Shown: positions 11,340 through 21,773, numbered from the stretch's first letter. The stretch: 64,000 nt of DNA from Alphaproteobacteria bacterium (GCA_016124955.1 WGMR01000008.1:82004-146003), one strand, 5' to 3'. Notes: a model not told the origin generated them from the letters alone. Numbers and translations are program-made.

Positions 11340-12062
11340 ATGATTTTGCGCATCTTTGGACGTTCCTTTGCCCCGCGGCTCATTCCCGCCATCGCGGTTG
11401 CGGGCGCGCTCGCGGTTCTGCTGGTGCTTGGGTTCTGGCAATTGCAGCGCATGCAATGGAAGCACGATCTTGTCGCCCGCATCGCCGTGCAAATGCAGGA
11501 AGCGCCGCATGAACTGCGGTTTCCGCTCGCGGGCGATCTGCATGCGCTGGAATATCGCCGCGCCACGGTTTCCGGGGTTTTCATGCATGACCGTGAGATA
11601 TTCCTCGCCGCCCGCAGTCTGCGCGGCCAGATCGGCTATCAAGTCGTCACGCCGATGCAAACGCTCGATAACCACTATATCCTGATCAATCGCGGCTGGG
11701 TCCCGCTTGATGCCATGCAACCCGCTTCGCGGGCGGAAGGGCAGATTGTGGGCCCTGCAACCGTCACCGGCGTCGTGCGCCTGCCGCGTCCGCGCAGCTG
11801 GTTCCAGGCCGATAACCGCCCGGCCGATAATTTCTGGTTTTGGCTCGATATGCCCGCGATCGAACAGCATGCAAGTATCGCCGGGCTCGCACCCGTCATT
11901 CTGGAAGCAGATGCAACCGGAAACCCCGGCGGCTTACCGGTTGGCGGGCAAACGCGGCTCGATTTCCCGGATAACCACTTCGTCTATGCAATAACCTGGT
12001 TTTCGCTGGCGATTGTGCTGCTCGTCATGTATTTTTATGCCCATCTGAGACGCGAAACCTGA
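11340..12062 (+). CDS. SURF1-family cytochrome oxidase assembly protein
   Basis: A 240-residue protein with one membrane helix at each end (IPAIAVAGALAVLLVLGFWQL and WFSLAIVLLVMYFYAHL) enclosing a periplasmic domain. It has the family stretches GFWQLQRMQWK and YILINRGWVP. SURF1 proteins help insert heme A into subunit I. The start at 11340 is chosen because it opens the first helix and lies directly after the DUF983 stop; the frame is open upstream to 11202. Confidence 0.92.
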   Translation: MILRIFGRSFAPRLIPAIAVAGALAVLLVLGFWQLQRMQWKHDLVARIAVQMQEAPHELRFPLAGDLHALEYRRATVSGVFMHDREIFLAARSLRGQIGYQVVTPMQTLDNHYILINRGWVPLDAMQPASRAEGQIVGPATVTGVVRLPRPRSWFQADNRPADNFWFWLDMPAIEQHASIAGLAPVILEADATGNPGGLPVGGQTRLDFPDNHFVYAITWFSLAIVLLVMYFYAHLRRET

Positions 12063-12066
12063 AGCG

Positions 12067-13458
12067 ATGGAATATATAAGCACCCGCGGGCAATCGCCTG
12101 CCGTCGATTTTTCCGGCGCAGTTCTGAACGGGCTTGCGCCCGATGGCGGGCTGTATCTGCCCGCCAGAATGCCGGTTTTCTCGCAGGCCGATCTCGAAGG
12201 CATGCGCGATCTTCCCTATTCCTATCTCGCGCTGCGTATCATGCAGCCGTTGGTTGGCGATACGCTGACGCTGCACGAACTGAAGTGGCTGATCGCGGCG
12301 GCGTATGAATGCTTCGATACCGATGCCGTGACCCCGCTCGTGCCGCTGGGCGACGAAAACCACATGGTGCTCGAACTGTTCCACGGCCCTACGCTGGCCT
12401 TCAAGGATGTTGCGCTGCAATTCCTTGGCCGTTTGTTCGATGTGTTTTTGAAGAAAAGCGAACGCCGCGCAACCGTGATCGGCGCCACTTCCGGCGATAC
12501 CGGCCCGGCTGCCATCGCCGGCTGCGCGGGCTGCGAAAATCTTTCCATCTTTGTTCTGTTTCCCAAGGTAGGGCCAAGCGAAGTGCAACGCCGCCAGATG
12601 ACGACCGTGAACGCGAACAACGTGCACGCGCTTGCGATCGACGGCAGCTTCGATGATTGCCAGGCTATCGTGAAGAATCTGTTTGCCGACAAGGCGCTGA
12701 ACGCAAAGCATAACTTCACCGCCGTCAATTCCATCAACTGGGCACGCATCATGGCGCAGGTGGTCTATTATTTTTATGGCGCGCTGCGTGCGGGCGCGCC
12801 GGAACGCGCGGTAAGCTTCGTGGTGCCGACGGGGAATTTCGGCAGCATGTTCGCAGCCTACGCCGCAGGGCAAATGGGCCTGCCCATCGCCAAGCTTGCG
12901 GCCGCTACCAACAGCAACGATGCCGTGAACCGTTTTTTTACAAGCGGTAAAATCGTGCCACAGGCCCCCGTCAGCACGCTTAGCCCCAGCATGGATATCC
13001 AGCTTCCCAGCAACCTTGAACGTCTTTTGTTCGATTTGTGCGGCCGCGATCACGCCAAGCTTTGTGCGCTGGTGGAAACAATAAAGACACCGCAAGGCCT
13101 CGCGATTACGCCGCAACAGCTCGGTATGGCGCGGCAATATTTCACCTCCGCCTCGCTGGACGATGAAGAAACGCTGGTCGCGATCGCCGATGTGTACAAG
13201 CGCCACGATTACGTGGTTGATCCGCACACCGCAGTCGGTGTCGCGGTGGGCAAAAAGCTCGCGGCGGAGCTGCCGGTGCCCATTATCCATCTTGCGACCG
13301 CGCACCCCGCCAAGTTCCCGGAAACGATCCGCCGCGCGCTGGGCCGCGAACCGCCATCCTCGCCGCATCTCGAGGGGCTCGATCAAAAGGCGGAACGCGC
13401 CATCACCCTGCCGCCCGATACCAAGGCGGTGGCCGATTATATAGAAAGCCGGGCCTAG
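12067..13458 (+). CDS. thrC: Threonine synthase
   Basis: A 463-residue PLP enzyme that converts O-phosphohomoserine to threonine. It starts with the typical MEYISTRGQ and carries the PLP lysine in LAFKDVALQ. It also has the phosphate-binding stretch GATSGDTGPAAIAG and the conserved NSINWARIMAQVVYYFY. Length fits the long bacterial/fungal class. It starts four bases after SURF1 and abuts the M16 peptidase, an arrangement common in alphaproteobacteria. Confidence 0.96.
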   Translation: MEYISTRGQSPAVDFSGAVLNGLAPDGGLYLPARMPVFSQADLEGMRDLPYSYLALRIMQPLVGDTLTLHELKWLIAAAYECFDTDAVTPLVPLGDENHMVLELFHGPTLAFKDVALQFLGRLFDVFLKKSERRATVIGATSGDTGPAAIAGCAGCENLSIFVLFPKVGPSEVQRRQMTTVNANNVHALAIDGSFDDCQAIVKNLFADKALNAKHNFTAVNSINWARIMAQVVYYFYGALRAGAPERAVSFVVPTGNFGSMFAAYAAGQMGLPIAKLAAATNSNDAVNRFFTSGKIVPQAPVSTLSPSMDIQLPSNLERLLFDLCGRDHAKLCALVETIKTPQGLAITPQQLGMARQYFTSASLDDEETLVAIADVYKRHDYVVDPHTAVGVAVGKKLAAELPVPIIHLATAHPAKFPETIRRALGREPPSSPHLEGLDQKAERAITLPPDTKAVADYIESRA

Positions 13459-14694
13459 ATGGCGGTACAAGTCACCACGCTGCCGAACGGCCTGCGCGTC
13501 GCCAGCGATACGATGGCGGAAAGCGAAAGCGTTGCGCTCGGTATCTGGGCCGGGGTTGGCACGCGCAACGAGCCGGAAAACGCCAACGGCATCGCGCATG
13601 TCGTCGAACATATGCTATTCAAGGGTACCGAACGGCGCGATGCCTTTCGCATATCGGCCGAAATGGAAGATGTGGGCGGCTATCTCAACGCCTACACGAC
13701 GCGCGAAGAAACCGCCTACCATTGCCGCGTTCTGCCCGAAGATGCGGGGCTCGGTTGCGATATTCTTTCCGACATGGTGAAAGCCGCCACTTTTCCGCCC
13801 GACGAATTGGCACGCGAACGCGAAGTGATCGTGCAGGAGATCGGCCAAACGTTCGATACGCCGGACGATTACATCTTCGATATTCTGCAGGCTTCGGCCT
13901 ATCCCGGCCATAATCTCGGCCGCCCCATATTGGGCACCGCCGAAACCGTGCGTGATGTTTCACGTGAAACGCTTATGAAATACGTGAAAGATCATTATGT
14001 TGCCGGCAATATGATGCTTATTGCCGCCGGAAAAATCGGCCATGCGGCGCTTGTGGCCTTGGCCGAAGAACATCTCGGCAGCCTGCCGCGCGGCAAAGCG
14101 CCCAGGCTTGCCCCTGCCGCCTATCGCGCGGGGCAGGTGAAGGAAACGCGCAAGCTGGAGCAATTGCACCTGACCATGGCTTTTCCCGGCGCCGGTTTCC
14201 ATGACCCGGATTACCATGCGGTCAAAACGCTGATGGCCGTTCTGGGCGGGGGGATGTCATCGAGGCTGTTTCAGGAAGTGCGCGAAAAGCGCGGACTTGC
14301 CTATACCATCAGTGCCTTCAATCAGGCATGGGCCGATACCGGCATGGTGACGGTTTATGCGGGCACCGACCCCGCGCGGGAAGCCGAGCTGACGGATGTG
14401 CTGCGGGACGAGCTTGGCAAGGCCGCAAAGACAGGGGCAGGCGGCATCACGCCCGAAGAGCTGGCCCGCGCCAAGGCGCAGATGCGCGCGGGCATCCTGA
14501 TGAGCCAGGAAAGCAGCCAGACGCGCTGCGACCAGCTGGCGCACCAGATGCTGACCTACGGCCAGCCCGTGCCGCTGAGCGAACGTTTGGCGAAGATAGA
14601 GAGCGTAAGCGTGGATGATGTGCGCGCCGCCGCCGCGCGCTTCACGCAGGCGGAAAAACAAACGATGGTGACGCTGGGGCCGGTTGGGGGTTAG
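13459..14694 (+). CDS. M16-family zinc peptidase (mitochondrial processing peptidase-like)
   Basis: A 411-residue insulinase-family protease. The inverted zinc motif HxxEH is present as HVVEHMLF near residue 50, with a downstream Glu in the REREVIVQEI helix. The second domain has the usual GGGMSSRLFQEVREKRGLAY. Proteins of this type are close to the beta subunit of the mitochondrial processing peptidase; in bacteria the substrates are mostly unknown. The gene begins one base after thrC. Its stop codon overlaps the stop of the convergent gene on the other strand. Confidence 0.93.
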   Translation: MAVQVTTLPNGLRVASDTMAESESVALGIWAGVGTRNEPENANGIAHVVEHMLFKGTERRDAFRISAEMEDVGGYLNAYTTREETAYHCRVLPEDAGLGCDILSDMVKAATFPPDELAREREVIVQEIGQTFDTPDDYIFDILQASAYPGHNLGRPILGTAETVRDVSRETLMKYVKDHYVAGNMMLIAAGKIGHAALVALAEEHLGSLPRGKAPRLAPAAYRAGQVKETRKLEQLHLTMAFPGAGFHDPDYHAVKTLMAVLGGGMSSRLFQEVREKRGLAYTISAFNQAWADTGMVTVYAGTDPAREAELTDVLRDELGKAAKTGAGGITPEELARAKAQMRAGILMSQESSQTRCDQLAHQMLTYGQPVPLSERLAKIESVSVDDVRAAAARFTQAEKQTMVTLGPVGG

Positions 14695-16367
14695 CCGGTT
14701 GGGGCAGGTTGTGCTTGTGGTACAACGCGCAGGCCTTTCGGTTTTTCAACCCGCTCACCAAGACCGAGTTTGCCGCCCCACGTAGCACCGCCGATAAAGG
14801 GTATGTTGTATAACGCATTTAACATAAACCCATACATGGTTCTTTTGTAAACAGTCTCGCCATTGCTTCGTCCGGTTGTCCAGCGCGAGGCCATACCGAA
14901 CAAAGAAGTTTTAGCGGTCATTTCGTCTTTGGCCTTCTGCTCGTTCGCAAAACGCTCGCGGAACTTATTTTCCATATCCTGATCTAGGCCGATGAAATGG
15001 TATTTATCGCCACCGCGCTTCATGCATTCAGAATACAGGGCATACTTGGTGGCTTCGTTCATTCCCTCCGTGAACTTGACTACGCCGCCAAAATCTTTGT
15101 CGGCACGGTCGATCAGCATTTTGACAACTTCATCCGGAGGAACCCCGTTGCTTGAATGGCTTTGAATGGTCATGCCATTCGGGCCATCGGTAATCGTCAT
15201 GTCCCGCCCAGAACTATCGCGCATCTCTATGGTAACTGTGTCGCCATTGCGCGTAACATTCGTAATAGGTGTGTTTGGTTGTTTCCATTTATTCGCCCAC
15301 TCGTCAGCTATCTGGCTAGCTGTTCGATGAGTTTCACCGTTCTTCTTAAACCATTCTTCGCCCTTGAGGTTCCTCAGCTCCTGTTCCGATGGCGCTGAAA
15401 CCCCGGCGGCAATTTGTTCGCCATTGCTTTGCTCATTCGCGGCTTTCCATGCACCATTTATGAAGTTCTTTAAATGTGACCCGCCAAAACGCAGAATTGC
15501 ATAGCCGAGCGCAACCCCAAGTGCTGTGCCTATAACCCCTGCCAATATGGCCGCACCCATACCGGTGCCGAGAGCACCAACTAAAGCGAAGTAGGCGACC
15601 GCGCCAGCACCAAGCGGAACAGCGGCGGCACAAATACCAACGCCGGCAATTTTCATCAGGGCTATCAGACGCGTTTTGTTGGGATCTTGCGGTTCTGATT
15701 CAAGCGCCAGTTTATTGGCAAGGTCGCGGCGCTTTTGGCGGTCCAGCTTCTGGTTCTTCATATTCCTGATAGTCTTCTCACGGTCCTTGCGGGACATGAA
15801 AAGGTGACGATGAAGAAATCTTAGTGTTCTCGGTCCAAAGTGTAAAATCAATGCACCGCCGATCAACCAAGGTGCCGCGGTCAGTAGAAGTGAGAAGGCG
15901 GTTCCCAAAACCCCTGTTGCGGTGCCAAGGAGACCGCCTGTGCCGCCGGCAGCGCCCAAAGTGCCTAATGACGGCATTGTTAGGCCGAGACCTGAGAAAA
16001 TAGCACCAAACTTGGCGGCTATACCTGCCCTAAGCGCAATCCCATAGGGAGAAAGCATAAGGATGGATAACCCAATGCCAAGGCCCAACCGGCCCCCTGT
16101 TTTTCCGAAGATACTGCCGCCAAGCATTTTATCGACGGCATTGCCAAGGGTGCGTCCTACCCATCGAGTGGTCAGTGCCAATGCACCCGCCTGCCCCAAC
16201 ATGGCAATCAGACTGCCGGCTGGGAAGAAGAGCAGAAGTGCAATGGGAATGAGCGGCACAATATACGGTCGCTTAGCTGTCGCGCCAATAGCAAGCCGGA
16301 CCGGCACCATAATGATGCCGCCTACTAGGCCAATGCCTCTTCGGAAAAGTCTCAATATAGCTTTCAT
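14691..16367 (-). CDS. Hypothetical multi-spanning membrane protein downstream of the DotA homologue
   Basis: A 558-residue protein that I do not recognise. The first 190 residues contain several hydrophobic, Gly/Ala-rich segments. A basic loop follows (FMSRKDREKTIRNMKNQKLDRQKRRD), then a second Gly/Ala-rich hydrophobic block near residues 240-300. The C-terminal 250 residues are soluble and mixed in charge. Base composition looks less GC-rich than the cta genes. It is 147 bases downstream of the DotA/TraY homologue on the same strand, so it may belong to the same secretion or transfer machinery, but nothing in the sequence names a function. No clear ribosome binding site precedes the start. 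Confidence 0.75.
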   Translation of the reverse strand: MKAILRLFRRGIGLVGGIIMVPVRLAIGATAKRPYIVPLIPIALLLFFPAGSLIAMLGQAGALALTTRWVGRTLGNAVDKMLGGSIFGKTGGRLGLGIGLSILMLSPYGIALRAGIAAKFGAIFSGLGLTMPSLGTLGAAGGTGGLLGTATGVLGTAFSLLLTAAPWLIGGALILHFGPRTLRFLHRHLFMSRKDREKTIRNMKNQKLDRQKRRDLANKLALESEPQDPNKTRLIALMKIAGVGICAAAVPLGAGAVAYFALVGALGTGMGAAILAGVIGTALGVALGYAILRFGGSHLKNFINGAWKAANEQSNGEQIAAGVSAPSEQELRNLKGEEWFKKNGETHRTASQIADEWANKWKQPNTPITNVTRNGDTVTIEMRDSSGRDMTITDGPNGMTIQSHSSNGVPPDEVVKMLIDRADKDFGGVVKFTEGMNEATKYALYSECMKRGGDKYHFIGLDQDMENKFRERFANEQKAKDEMTAKTSLFGMASRWTTGRSNGETVYKRTMYGFMLNALYNIPFIGGATWGGKLGLGERVEKPKGLRVVPQAQPAPTG

Positions 16368-16514
16368 CTATTCATCACGTAAAAAAGTTGGTTAATTTTG
16401 CCTGCGCATGCAACTACACGAAATATCACAAATGAATTTACCACAAAGTGGTGAAAATAATGGACCGATACAATAAATCAAGCTGTATCAAATACATAGA
16501 ACCTTTCTTGTAAT

Positions 16515-19361
16515 TTAGGTTTTTGTGGATTCGGTATTTGGATCACCGTCTCCCTTGGCAATGGCGTCGCGCGTTCTTGGGCCACGATCTTCGCCTTCCC
16601 TGAGGCTGCCTGCGCTCCGACCGCCTCCGCTATCGCCACCACCACCACCAGCCGCTGCCGCCCCGCCACCGCCAATAGCGGGTGTGCCTTTAGCAAGACC
16701 CACAAGTGCGAGTGCGCCAGCACCGCTGACCACTTTCTCCATAACACCGGGGTCGCCGGTTCTCTGTGTGACTGCGGATTTGCTGACCCAAAGCAGAGCC
16801 TGCGAGGGGAAGAAGTCGATACACTTGAATGCACTGTTGGCTGCTGTGTAGGCCAAGGTCATATAAATCACGGTGAACATAATTTTTGAAAGCGTTGTTG
16901 ACCCAATTGCGCCTGAACCCGTTCCCGTAGTTGCACCCAAAAACAGGCTGTTGAGCAGGGAAATGGATACGCCAAAGATAAGAAGGCCTGCCACAAGGCC
17001 GAATACCATCAGCACTGGGCGCAAAAACACATTGAGAATAAGAAAGTACGAATGTTCGGCATACTTGCCAGGCAGGCCTTCGCCTTCGGGGCTAAGATGT
17101 GCGATGGCCATAATGGGGATCATAAGCACAGCTTCAAACACGCCTATGATCCATGTAATGACAAGAAAGAAAAACTTTATAAATGGCAGCAGTGGCAACA
17201 TAAAGGCAATAAAAATACCCGGGGTCATGCCAATGAGACCGGCCCATATCAGCAACATGCCGCCACCGTTCGGGCAATAAGGAATAAGGTTACACATTAT
17301 GCCAAGGCCAGCGATGCCCATATTGGCATGGATCCACTTTTGGCCAAGCGCAATCAGCTCCATAAAGGGATTTGTGTTTCCTTGTTCGATGCTGAGGCCC
17401 AGGTTGCCGTTTCCATCCCATACGCCGGCATAGGAGAAAGCCTTTTCCGCTATCCAAAGTATCGTATCAAATGCCCAGAAGCCGGTGGCAATGCCCTTGC
17501 TGGTGACATAGCCACCAAAGTCACCAACCATATCACCCATTTCGTTGAGGATGCCGTCAACGACCTGACTGCCGTGTTCATTCAAATAATCAATAGAGCC
17601 TGTTACAAAATCAGAAACACCTTGTCCTGCATTAGCCAATATTTCCCCGGCCGTCCTTGTTGGGCCAAGGGTGGAGGCGGCCGTCAGCCATTGCTGTACA
17701 TCCCCGTTTATCGTGGTTACTTGTCTGAATATGGCGTCGCGGCTATCAGCGCGGCTGTCTGCCGCATCATCGCCTGTAAGTCTTTCCCACCAGTGGGCAA
17801 AGCCACGAGCGCTGCTTTCCACCCACCCATCGCTTGGCGTGTACATAAGAGATGCCTTGATTGCCTTTGGTAAGGCCTGGCTGCTGACATCGAGGATGGT
17901 GTTTTGTGTTACCGATAGGTCGTAAAGGAAACGCCCTGCGCCTGCCCAGCCTTTGGCACTGGCTTCATCGAGCAGAGTGCTCATGATATCGGCCTGCTGA
18001 GCCTGAAAGGCTTGTGTCGTGGCCTGATTAACCTTTTGCTGGTACGAAACAACCAGATCCATAAATTCATTCTCACCATCTTGCCCATTGCCCGGAACCT
18101 CACCTCGCTCATCGGCCGGGATATCAGGATGGTATGCCTTGACTATTTTCTCGGCCAGCGTGCCAAAATCCCCTTGAAGTCCGAGAGACTCCGTGAAGGT
18201 CGAGCGGCTGCTGTCAATGAATGCGCGGACGGCATTCCCGCCTGCGTTCTCACTGCCCGCACCAGCGGGCGTCGCAGGCAATTCATAGCCGCCGCACATC
18301 TGGAACCCGCGCGCCTGACGGTTCCCGAACATCATACCATTGCCGTTTAAGGTTGGTTGTTCGGTGATTGCGGAAGTTTCAAAGAACGATGCGTCAAGTC
18401 CGCCACCCGCCGCGCCTGCTTCCAGCGCTACGTCATATGCGTGCCAACAGGCATAGTTTTCAACCATACCGCGCACTAGCGCGCCGTAGCCTCTGATCTG
18501 GTCGGGGCCTCTTATCTGAAATTGCATCGAGCGCAAGCCTTCGATGGCTATATTCCATACCTGGCTGCCGAGCCCCGCACCCCAGCTGGCGACCTGGAGT
18601 ACGATTAATTGGCCGGAACTGAGTGTGCCGCCAAGCGGGACCAACATGCCGACGGCTATGACAAGACGAACGGGCGCCCATATTTGGCTGGCGCGTTTGC
18701 CCATGACGACGCCATGATGCGCCGTTTCCGCGACCATGGATACGAGGATGTAGAGCAGGATAAAGGCAGCAAAAACCAGCATAGCGCTGGAATAAAAGCC
18801 GAACATGCTGCGCACCGCCGTTTGCAGGGCGGGGTTGGCGGGGAATGCGCTGCTGCCTTGTGCAAAGAACAGATAATCGATCATCTGTTTGCTGATATCG
18901 TCGGATGCGAATTCGAAGAAGCCGCCACCACCATCGCCCTCGGCGGCGTGCGCCGTGCCTGTCAGCATGCCAAGCAGCATAAAGATAAGGGTCAGCGTGG
19001 CGAATACGAGAAAGCCGGTGATCGAGAAAAACAGGAATATTTGCGGAACATTATCCTTGCTCCAGCGCAGGCTTTGCCATGCGGTGCCGATAACTTCGGA
19101 GAGGCTCAGGCGTGCATCGATCGCAAGGCCGGGATGATTACGTGGAAACAACCCGTGCTGAGAGAACACAAGCGCGAGCATATGCGTGAACATGTTGCCC
19201 GCGCCCTTGAGCGGGGTTACGCTTTTCCCAAATTCGGGGTTGAAAAGAAAATTCAACGTCTGCTTCACGCCCGGCTTCTTGTGGGCGTGCTCATGGCCGG
19301 AATCGTTCGTGGCGGCGTTTTGCCGATTTTCGTCGTCGCGCTGCCAGCCTTGAGATCCCAT
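16515..19361 (-). CDS. DotA/TraY-family inner-membrane protein
   Basis: A 948-residue polytopic membrane protein. It has a cytoplasmic N-terminus, a first helix near residues 100-130 (FLFFSITGFLVFATLTLIFML) followed by an Ala-rich stretch, and a large extracytoplasmic domain. Several helices cluster in the C-terminal third (LLIWAGLIGMTPGIFIAFMLPLL and onward). A CIDFFPSQALLWVSKSA stretch near the last helix resembles the conserved end of DotA and IncI TraY, and a Gly/Ala-rich tail follows. DotA/TraY proteins are inner-membrane parts of type IVB secretion and IncI conjugation. The start at 19361 is preferred because AAGGTG precedes it; the frame is open to 19409. No other Dot/Icm gene is visible nearby apart from the unknown gene downstream. 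Confidence 0.75.
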   Translation of the reverse strand: MGSQGWQRDDENRQNAATNDSGHEHAHKKPGVKQTLNFLFNPEFGKSVTPLKGAGNMFTHMLALVFSQHGLFPRNHPGLAIDARLSLSEVIGTAWQSLRWSKDNVPQIFLFFSITGFLVFATLTLIFMLLGMLTGTAHAAEGDGGGGFFEFASDDISKQMIDYLFFAQGSSAFPANPALQTAVRSMFGFYSSAMLVFAAFILLYILVSMVAETAHHGVVMGKRASQIWAPVRLVIAVGMLVPLGGTLSSGQLIVLQVASWGAGLGSQVWNIAIEGLRSMQFQIRGPDQIRGYGALVRGMVENYACWHAYDVALEAGAAGGGLDASFFETSAITEQPTLNGNGMMFGNRQARGFQMCGGYELPATPAGAGSENAGGNAVRAFIDSSRSTFTESLGLQGDFGTLAEKIVKAYHPDIPADERGEVPGNGQDGENEFMDLVVSYQQKVNQATTQAFQAQQADIMSTLLDEASAKGWAGAGRFLYDLSVTQNTILDVSSQALPKAIKASLMYTPSDGWVESSARGFAHWWERLTGDDAADSRADSRDAIFRQVTTINGDVQQWLTAASTLGPTRTAGEILANAGQGVSDFVTGSIDYLNEHGSQVVDGILNEMGDMVGDFGGYVTSKGIATGFWAFDTILWIAEKAFSYAGVWDGNGNLGLSIEQGNTNPFMELIALGQKWIHANMGIAGLGIMCNLIPYCPNGGGMLLIWAGLIGMTPGIFIAFMLPLLPFIKFFFLVITWIIGVFEAVLMIPIMAIAHLSPEGEGLPGKYAEHSYFLILNVFLRPVLMVFGLVAGLLIFGVSISLLNSLFLGATTGTGSGAIGSTTLSKIMFTVIYMTLAYTAANSAFKCIDFFPSQALLWVSKSAVTQRTGDPGVMEKVVSGAGALALVGLAKGTPAIGGGGAAAAGGGGGDSGGGRSAGSLREGEDRGPRTRDAIAKGDGDPNTESTKT

Positions 19362-19600
19362 CACCCGCACCTTAGTTATCGTCATCCGAAAACCAAAAAC
19401 CGCATGCATATCAGGTGCCTGAGCGCCCTGTGGGCCAGCCCGGAACCATTGAACGCCTGCGAATCCTTCTTCTACCTATATATCCATTGGAACAGAGGGC
19501 GGTTAACAAGCGTTTAATAGTGCTTTAGGAGTATTTTAAGAAAGTTTTAAGCATTGGCGGGCGTTAGCGCGATGCGGCTTCCGGTGTGCGGGAAAAATAC

Positions 19601-20473
19601 CTAGGCCCTTACCAATTTTGCGTAATCTTCCATCAGTTGCCGGGTCGTGGGGCCGACTTTGAAGCTCAGATCGTCTATCTGGCCGACCGGCGTGATTTCG
19701 GCCGCCGTGCCGGTGACGAAGATTTCTTCCGCATCCTTCAGCTCATCCGGTTTGATAAAGCGCTCGACGACCGGGATCTGGCGCAGGCCCGCAAGTTCGA
19801 TCACGGTTTGGCGGGTGATGCCGTTCAGGAAACAATCGGGCGTGGGTGTGTGCAGTTTGCCCGCCTGCAGCATAAAGAAGTTCGCGCCCGTGGCCTCGGC
19901 CACATTGCCGCGGTAATCGAGCATCAGGCAATCATGGAAGCCTTTGGCTTCCGCTTCCGATTTGCCGACGGTGCAGATCATATAGAGGCCGGAAGCCTTG
20001 GCATGGACCGGCGCGGTGTTGGGGGCAGGGCGTGCCCAGCGGCCCTGCGTCAGCTTAATGCCGTTCGCCTTGATTTCGGGCGAAAAATAGGAAGGCCATT
20101 CCCACGCAGCGATGGCGGTGTGGATCTTGGTGAGGGGGGCCGAAACGCCCATCTGTTCGCCCCCGCGCCATGACACGGGGCGGACATAGCAATCGACAAG
20201 ATTGTTGGCTTTCACAACTTCCATCTTGGCGGCATCGAGCTGATCGGCGGTATAGGGGATATCGAAGCCAAGAATTTTACCGGAATTGATCAACCGGTCG
20301 CTGTGTTCGCGCATCTTGAAGATTTTGCCGCCATAGGCGCGCTCGCCTTCAAAAACGCAGGAAGCGTAATGCAGGCCGTGAGAAAGGACGTGGAAGTTGG
20401 CTTCCCGCCACGGCATCAGGCTGCCATTGTACCAGATATAGCCGTCGCGATCGCCGAAAGGTTGCAAAGCCAT
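19601..20473 (-). CDS. ilvE: Branched-chain amino acid aminotransferase
   Basis: A 290-residue fold-type IV PLP enzyme that makes or degrades Leu, Ile and Val. The PLP lysine lies in HAKASGLY. The conserved GNVAEATGANFFM and the N-terminal GYIWYNGSLMPWREANFHVLSHGLHY are present. Length is typical. It is transcribed in the same direction as recA, 108 bases downstream. leuA, from the same pathway, lies about 3 kb away. Confidence 0.93.
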   Translation of the reverse strand: MALQPFGDRDGYIWYNGSLMPWREANFHVLSHGLHYASCVFEGERAYGGKIFKMREHSDRLINSGKILGFDIPYTADQLDAAKMEVVKANNLVDCYVRPVSWRGGEQMGVSAPLTKIHTAIAAWEWPSYFSPEIKANGIKLTQGRWARPAPNTAPVHAKASGLYMICTVGKSEAEAKGFHDCLMLDYRGNVAEATGANFFMLQAGKLHTPTPDCFLNGITRQTVIELAGLRQIPVVERFIKPDELKDAEEIFVTGTAAEITPVGQIDDLSFKVGPTTRQLMEDYAKLVRA

Positions 20474-20484
20474 TTCTTATCGTC

Positions 20485-20511
20485 CCCCCGTTTTTCCCTG
20501 TCTTTCGGGGG
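20485..20511. repeat. Hairpin between recA and ilvE
   Basis: CCCCCG and CGGGGG are separated by 15 bases. No terminal T run follows in the recA direction, so termination is not clear. It may protect or partly terminate the recA transcript before ilvE. Confidence 0.35.
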
Positions 20512-20581
20512 ATTATGCCAAGGCCTGCCGGGAAATGCCAGCGCCGCTGTCGGTGCCTGGGCGAGGGGACGGAGCGGCGGA

Positions 20582-21706
20582 TTACTCTTCGCCGCCGCCC
20601 TGTTCGCCGCCTTCTTCTCCGTTTTCGGGGCCGACCATCATGACGTTGGCGACGAGCCCGGCATTTTCGCGCACCTTGGCCTCAATCGCTTCGGCGGCTT
20701 CCGTATTTTCGCGCAAATACTGCTTGGCGTTTTCGCGGCCCTGACCTATGCGGGTGCCGTCATAGGAAAACCAGGCGCCCGATTTTTCGACCACGCCGGC
20801 TTGCAGGCCGAGATCGAGCAGTTCGCCGAGCTTGGATATGCCTTCGCCGTACATGATATCGAATTCGACCACGCGGAAGGGAGGCGCCATTTTGTTTTTG
20901 ACGATCTTCACCCGCGTCTGGTTGCCGACGACGGTATCACCGTTCTTGATGGCGCCAATACGGCGGATATCCATGCGGACCGAGGCGTAGAACTTAAGCG
21001 CGTTGCCGCCGGTCGTGGTTTCGGGGTTGCCAAACATGACGCCGATTTTCATGCGTATCTGATTGATGAAAATGACCATGCAGCGCGAGCGGGAGATCGA
21101 GCCCGTGAGTTTGCGCAGCGCCTGGCTCATGAGCCGGGCGTGCAGGCCCATGTGGCTGTCGCCCATTTCGCCTTCAAGTTCGGCGCGCGGCACCAGCGCG
21201 GCGACCGAATCTACCACCAGAACATCGATCGCGCCGGAGCGGACCAGCGTATCGGTAATTTCGAGCGCCTGTTCGCCGGCATCGGGCTGCGAGATCAGCA
21301 GCTCATCGACATTGACACCAAGCTTGCGGGCATAGGCCGGGTCGAGCGCGTGTTCGGCATCGATGAAGGCGCAGGTGCCGCCAGCTTTTTGGGCTTGTGC
21401 CAGAACATGCAAGGCGAGAGTGGTTTTACCGGAGCTTTCCGGGCCGTAGATTTCAATGATGCGTCCGCGCGGCAGGCCGCCGATGCCAAGGCCGATATCA
21501 AGCCCGAGCGAGCCGGTGGAGATGGTTTCGGTTTCCGTCGCGCGGTCATCGCCCAGCTTCATGACAGAGCCCTTGCCGAAGGCACGCTCGATCTGCCCCA
21601 GCGCGGCATCGAGCGCCTTTTGGCGTTCTGCGTTATCGCGGGGGGAAGATTGCATGGCTTGTTCCTTGACCACTTGCAGTTTGGGGCTACGGGCGGGGGC
21701 GGGCAT
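20582..21706 (-). CDS. recA: Recombinase RecA
   Basis: A 374-residue recombinase that forms filaments on single-stranded DNA, drives strand exchange and activates LexA self-cleavage. Visible motifs are Walker [10 protein letters not shown], the conserved [19 protein letters not shown], and the L2 loop with [22 protein letters not shown]. The acidic C-terminus ends in [11 protein letters not shown]. The start at 21706 is chosen because a strong AAGGAGG lies just before it; an open frame to 21802 runs through the promoter. The operator upstream is interrupted by an insertion element, so LexA control may be altered. Confidence 0.97.
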   Translation of the reverse strand: MPAPARSPKLQVVKEQAMQSSPRDNAERQKALDAALGQIERAFGKGSVMKLGDDRATETETISTGSLGLDIGLGIGGLPRGRIIEIYGPESSGKTTLALHVLAQAQKAGGTCAFIDAEHALDPAYARKLGVNVDELLISQPDAGEQALEITDTLVRSGAIDVLVVDSVAALVPRAELEGEMGDSHMGLHARLMSQALRKLTGSISRSRCMVIFINQIRMKIGVMFGNPETTTGGNALKFYASVRMDIRRIGAIKNGDTVVGNQTRVKIVKNKMAPPFRVVEFDIMYGEGISKLGELLDLGLQAGVVEKSGAWFSYDGTRIGQGRENAKQYLRENTEAAEAIEAKVRENAGLVANVMMVGPENGEEGGEQGGGEE

Positions 21707-21773
21707 TGGTTCCTCCTTTGTCTTTAGCAGGGCCGGCGCGGCTGCGACAGCATGGAAGTGTTTCTGTTTTGTT

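Noticed and set aside
12025-13611. A 528-codon minus-strand frame opposite thrC
   Set aside because: It spans the ends of two genes on the other strand and has the composition of an antisense shadow.
14691-19361. A recently acquired genomic island carrying the DotA homologue
   Set aside because: Composition looks somewhat less GC-rich, but there is no integrase, tRNA, flanking repeat or mobility gene, so island status is not supported.
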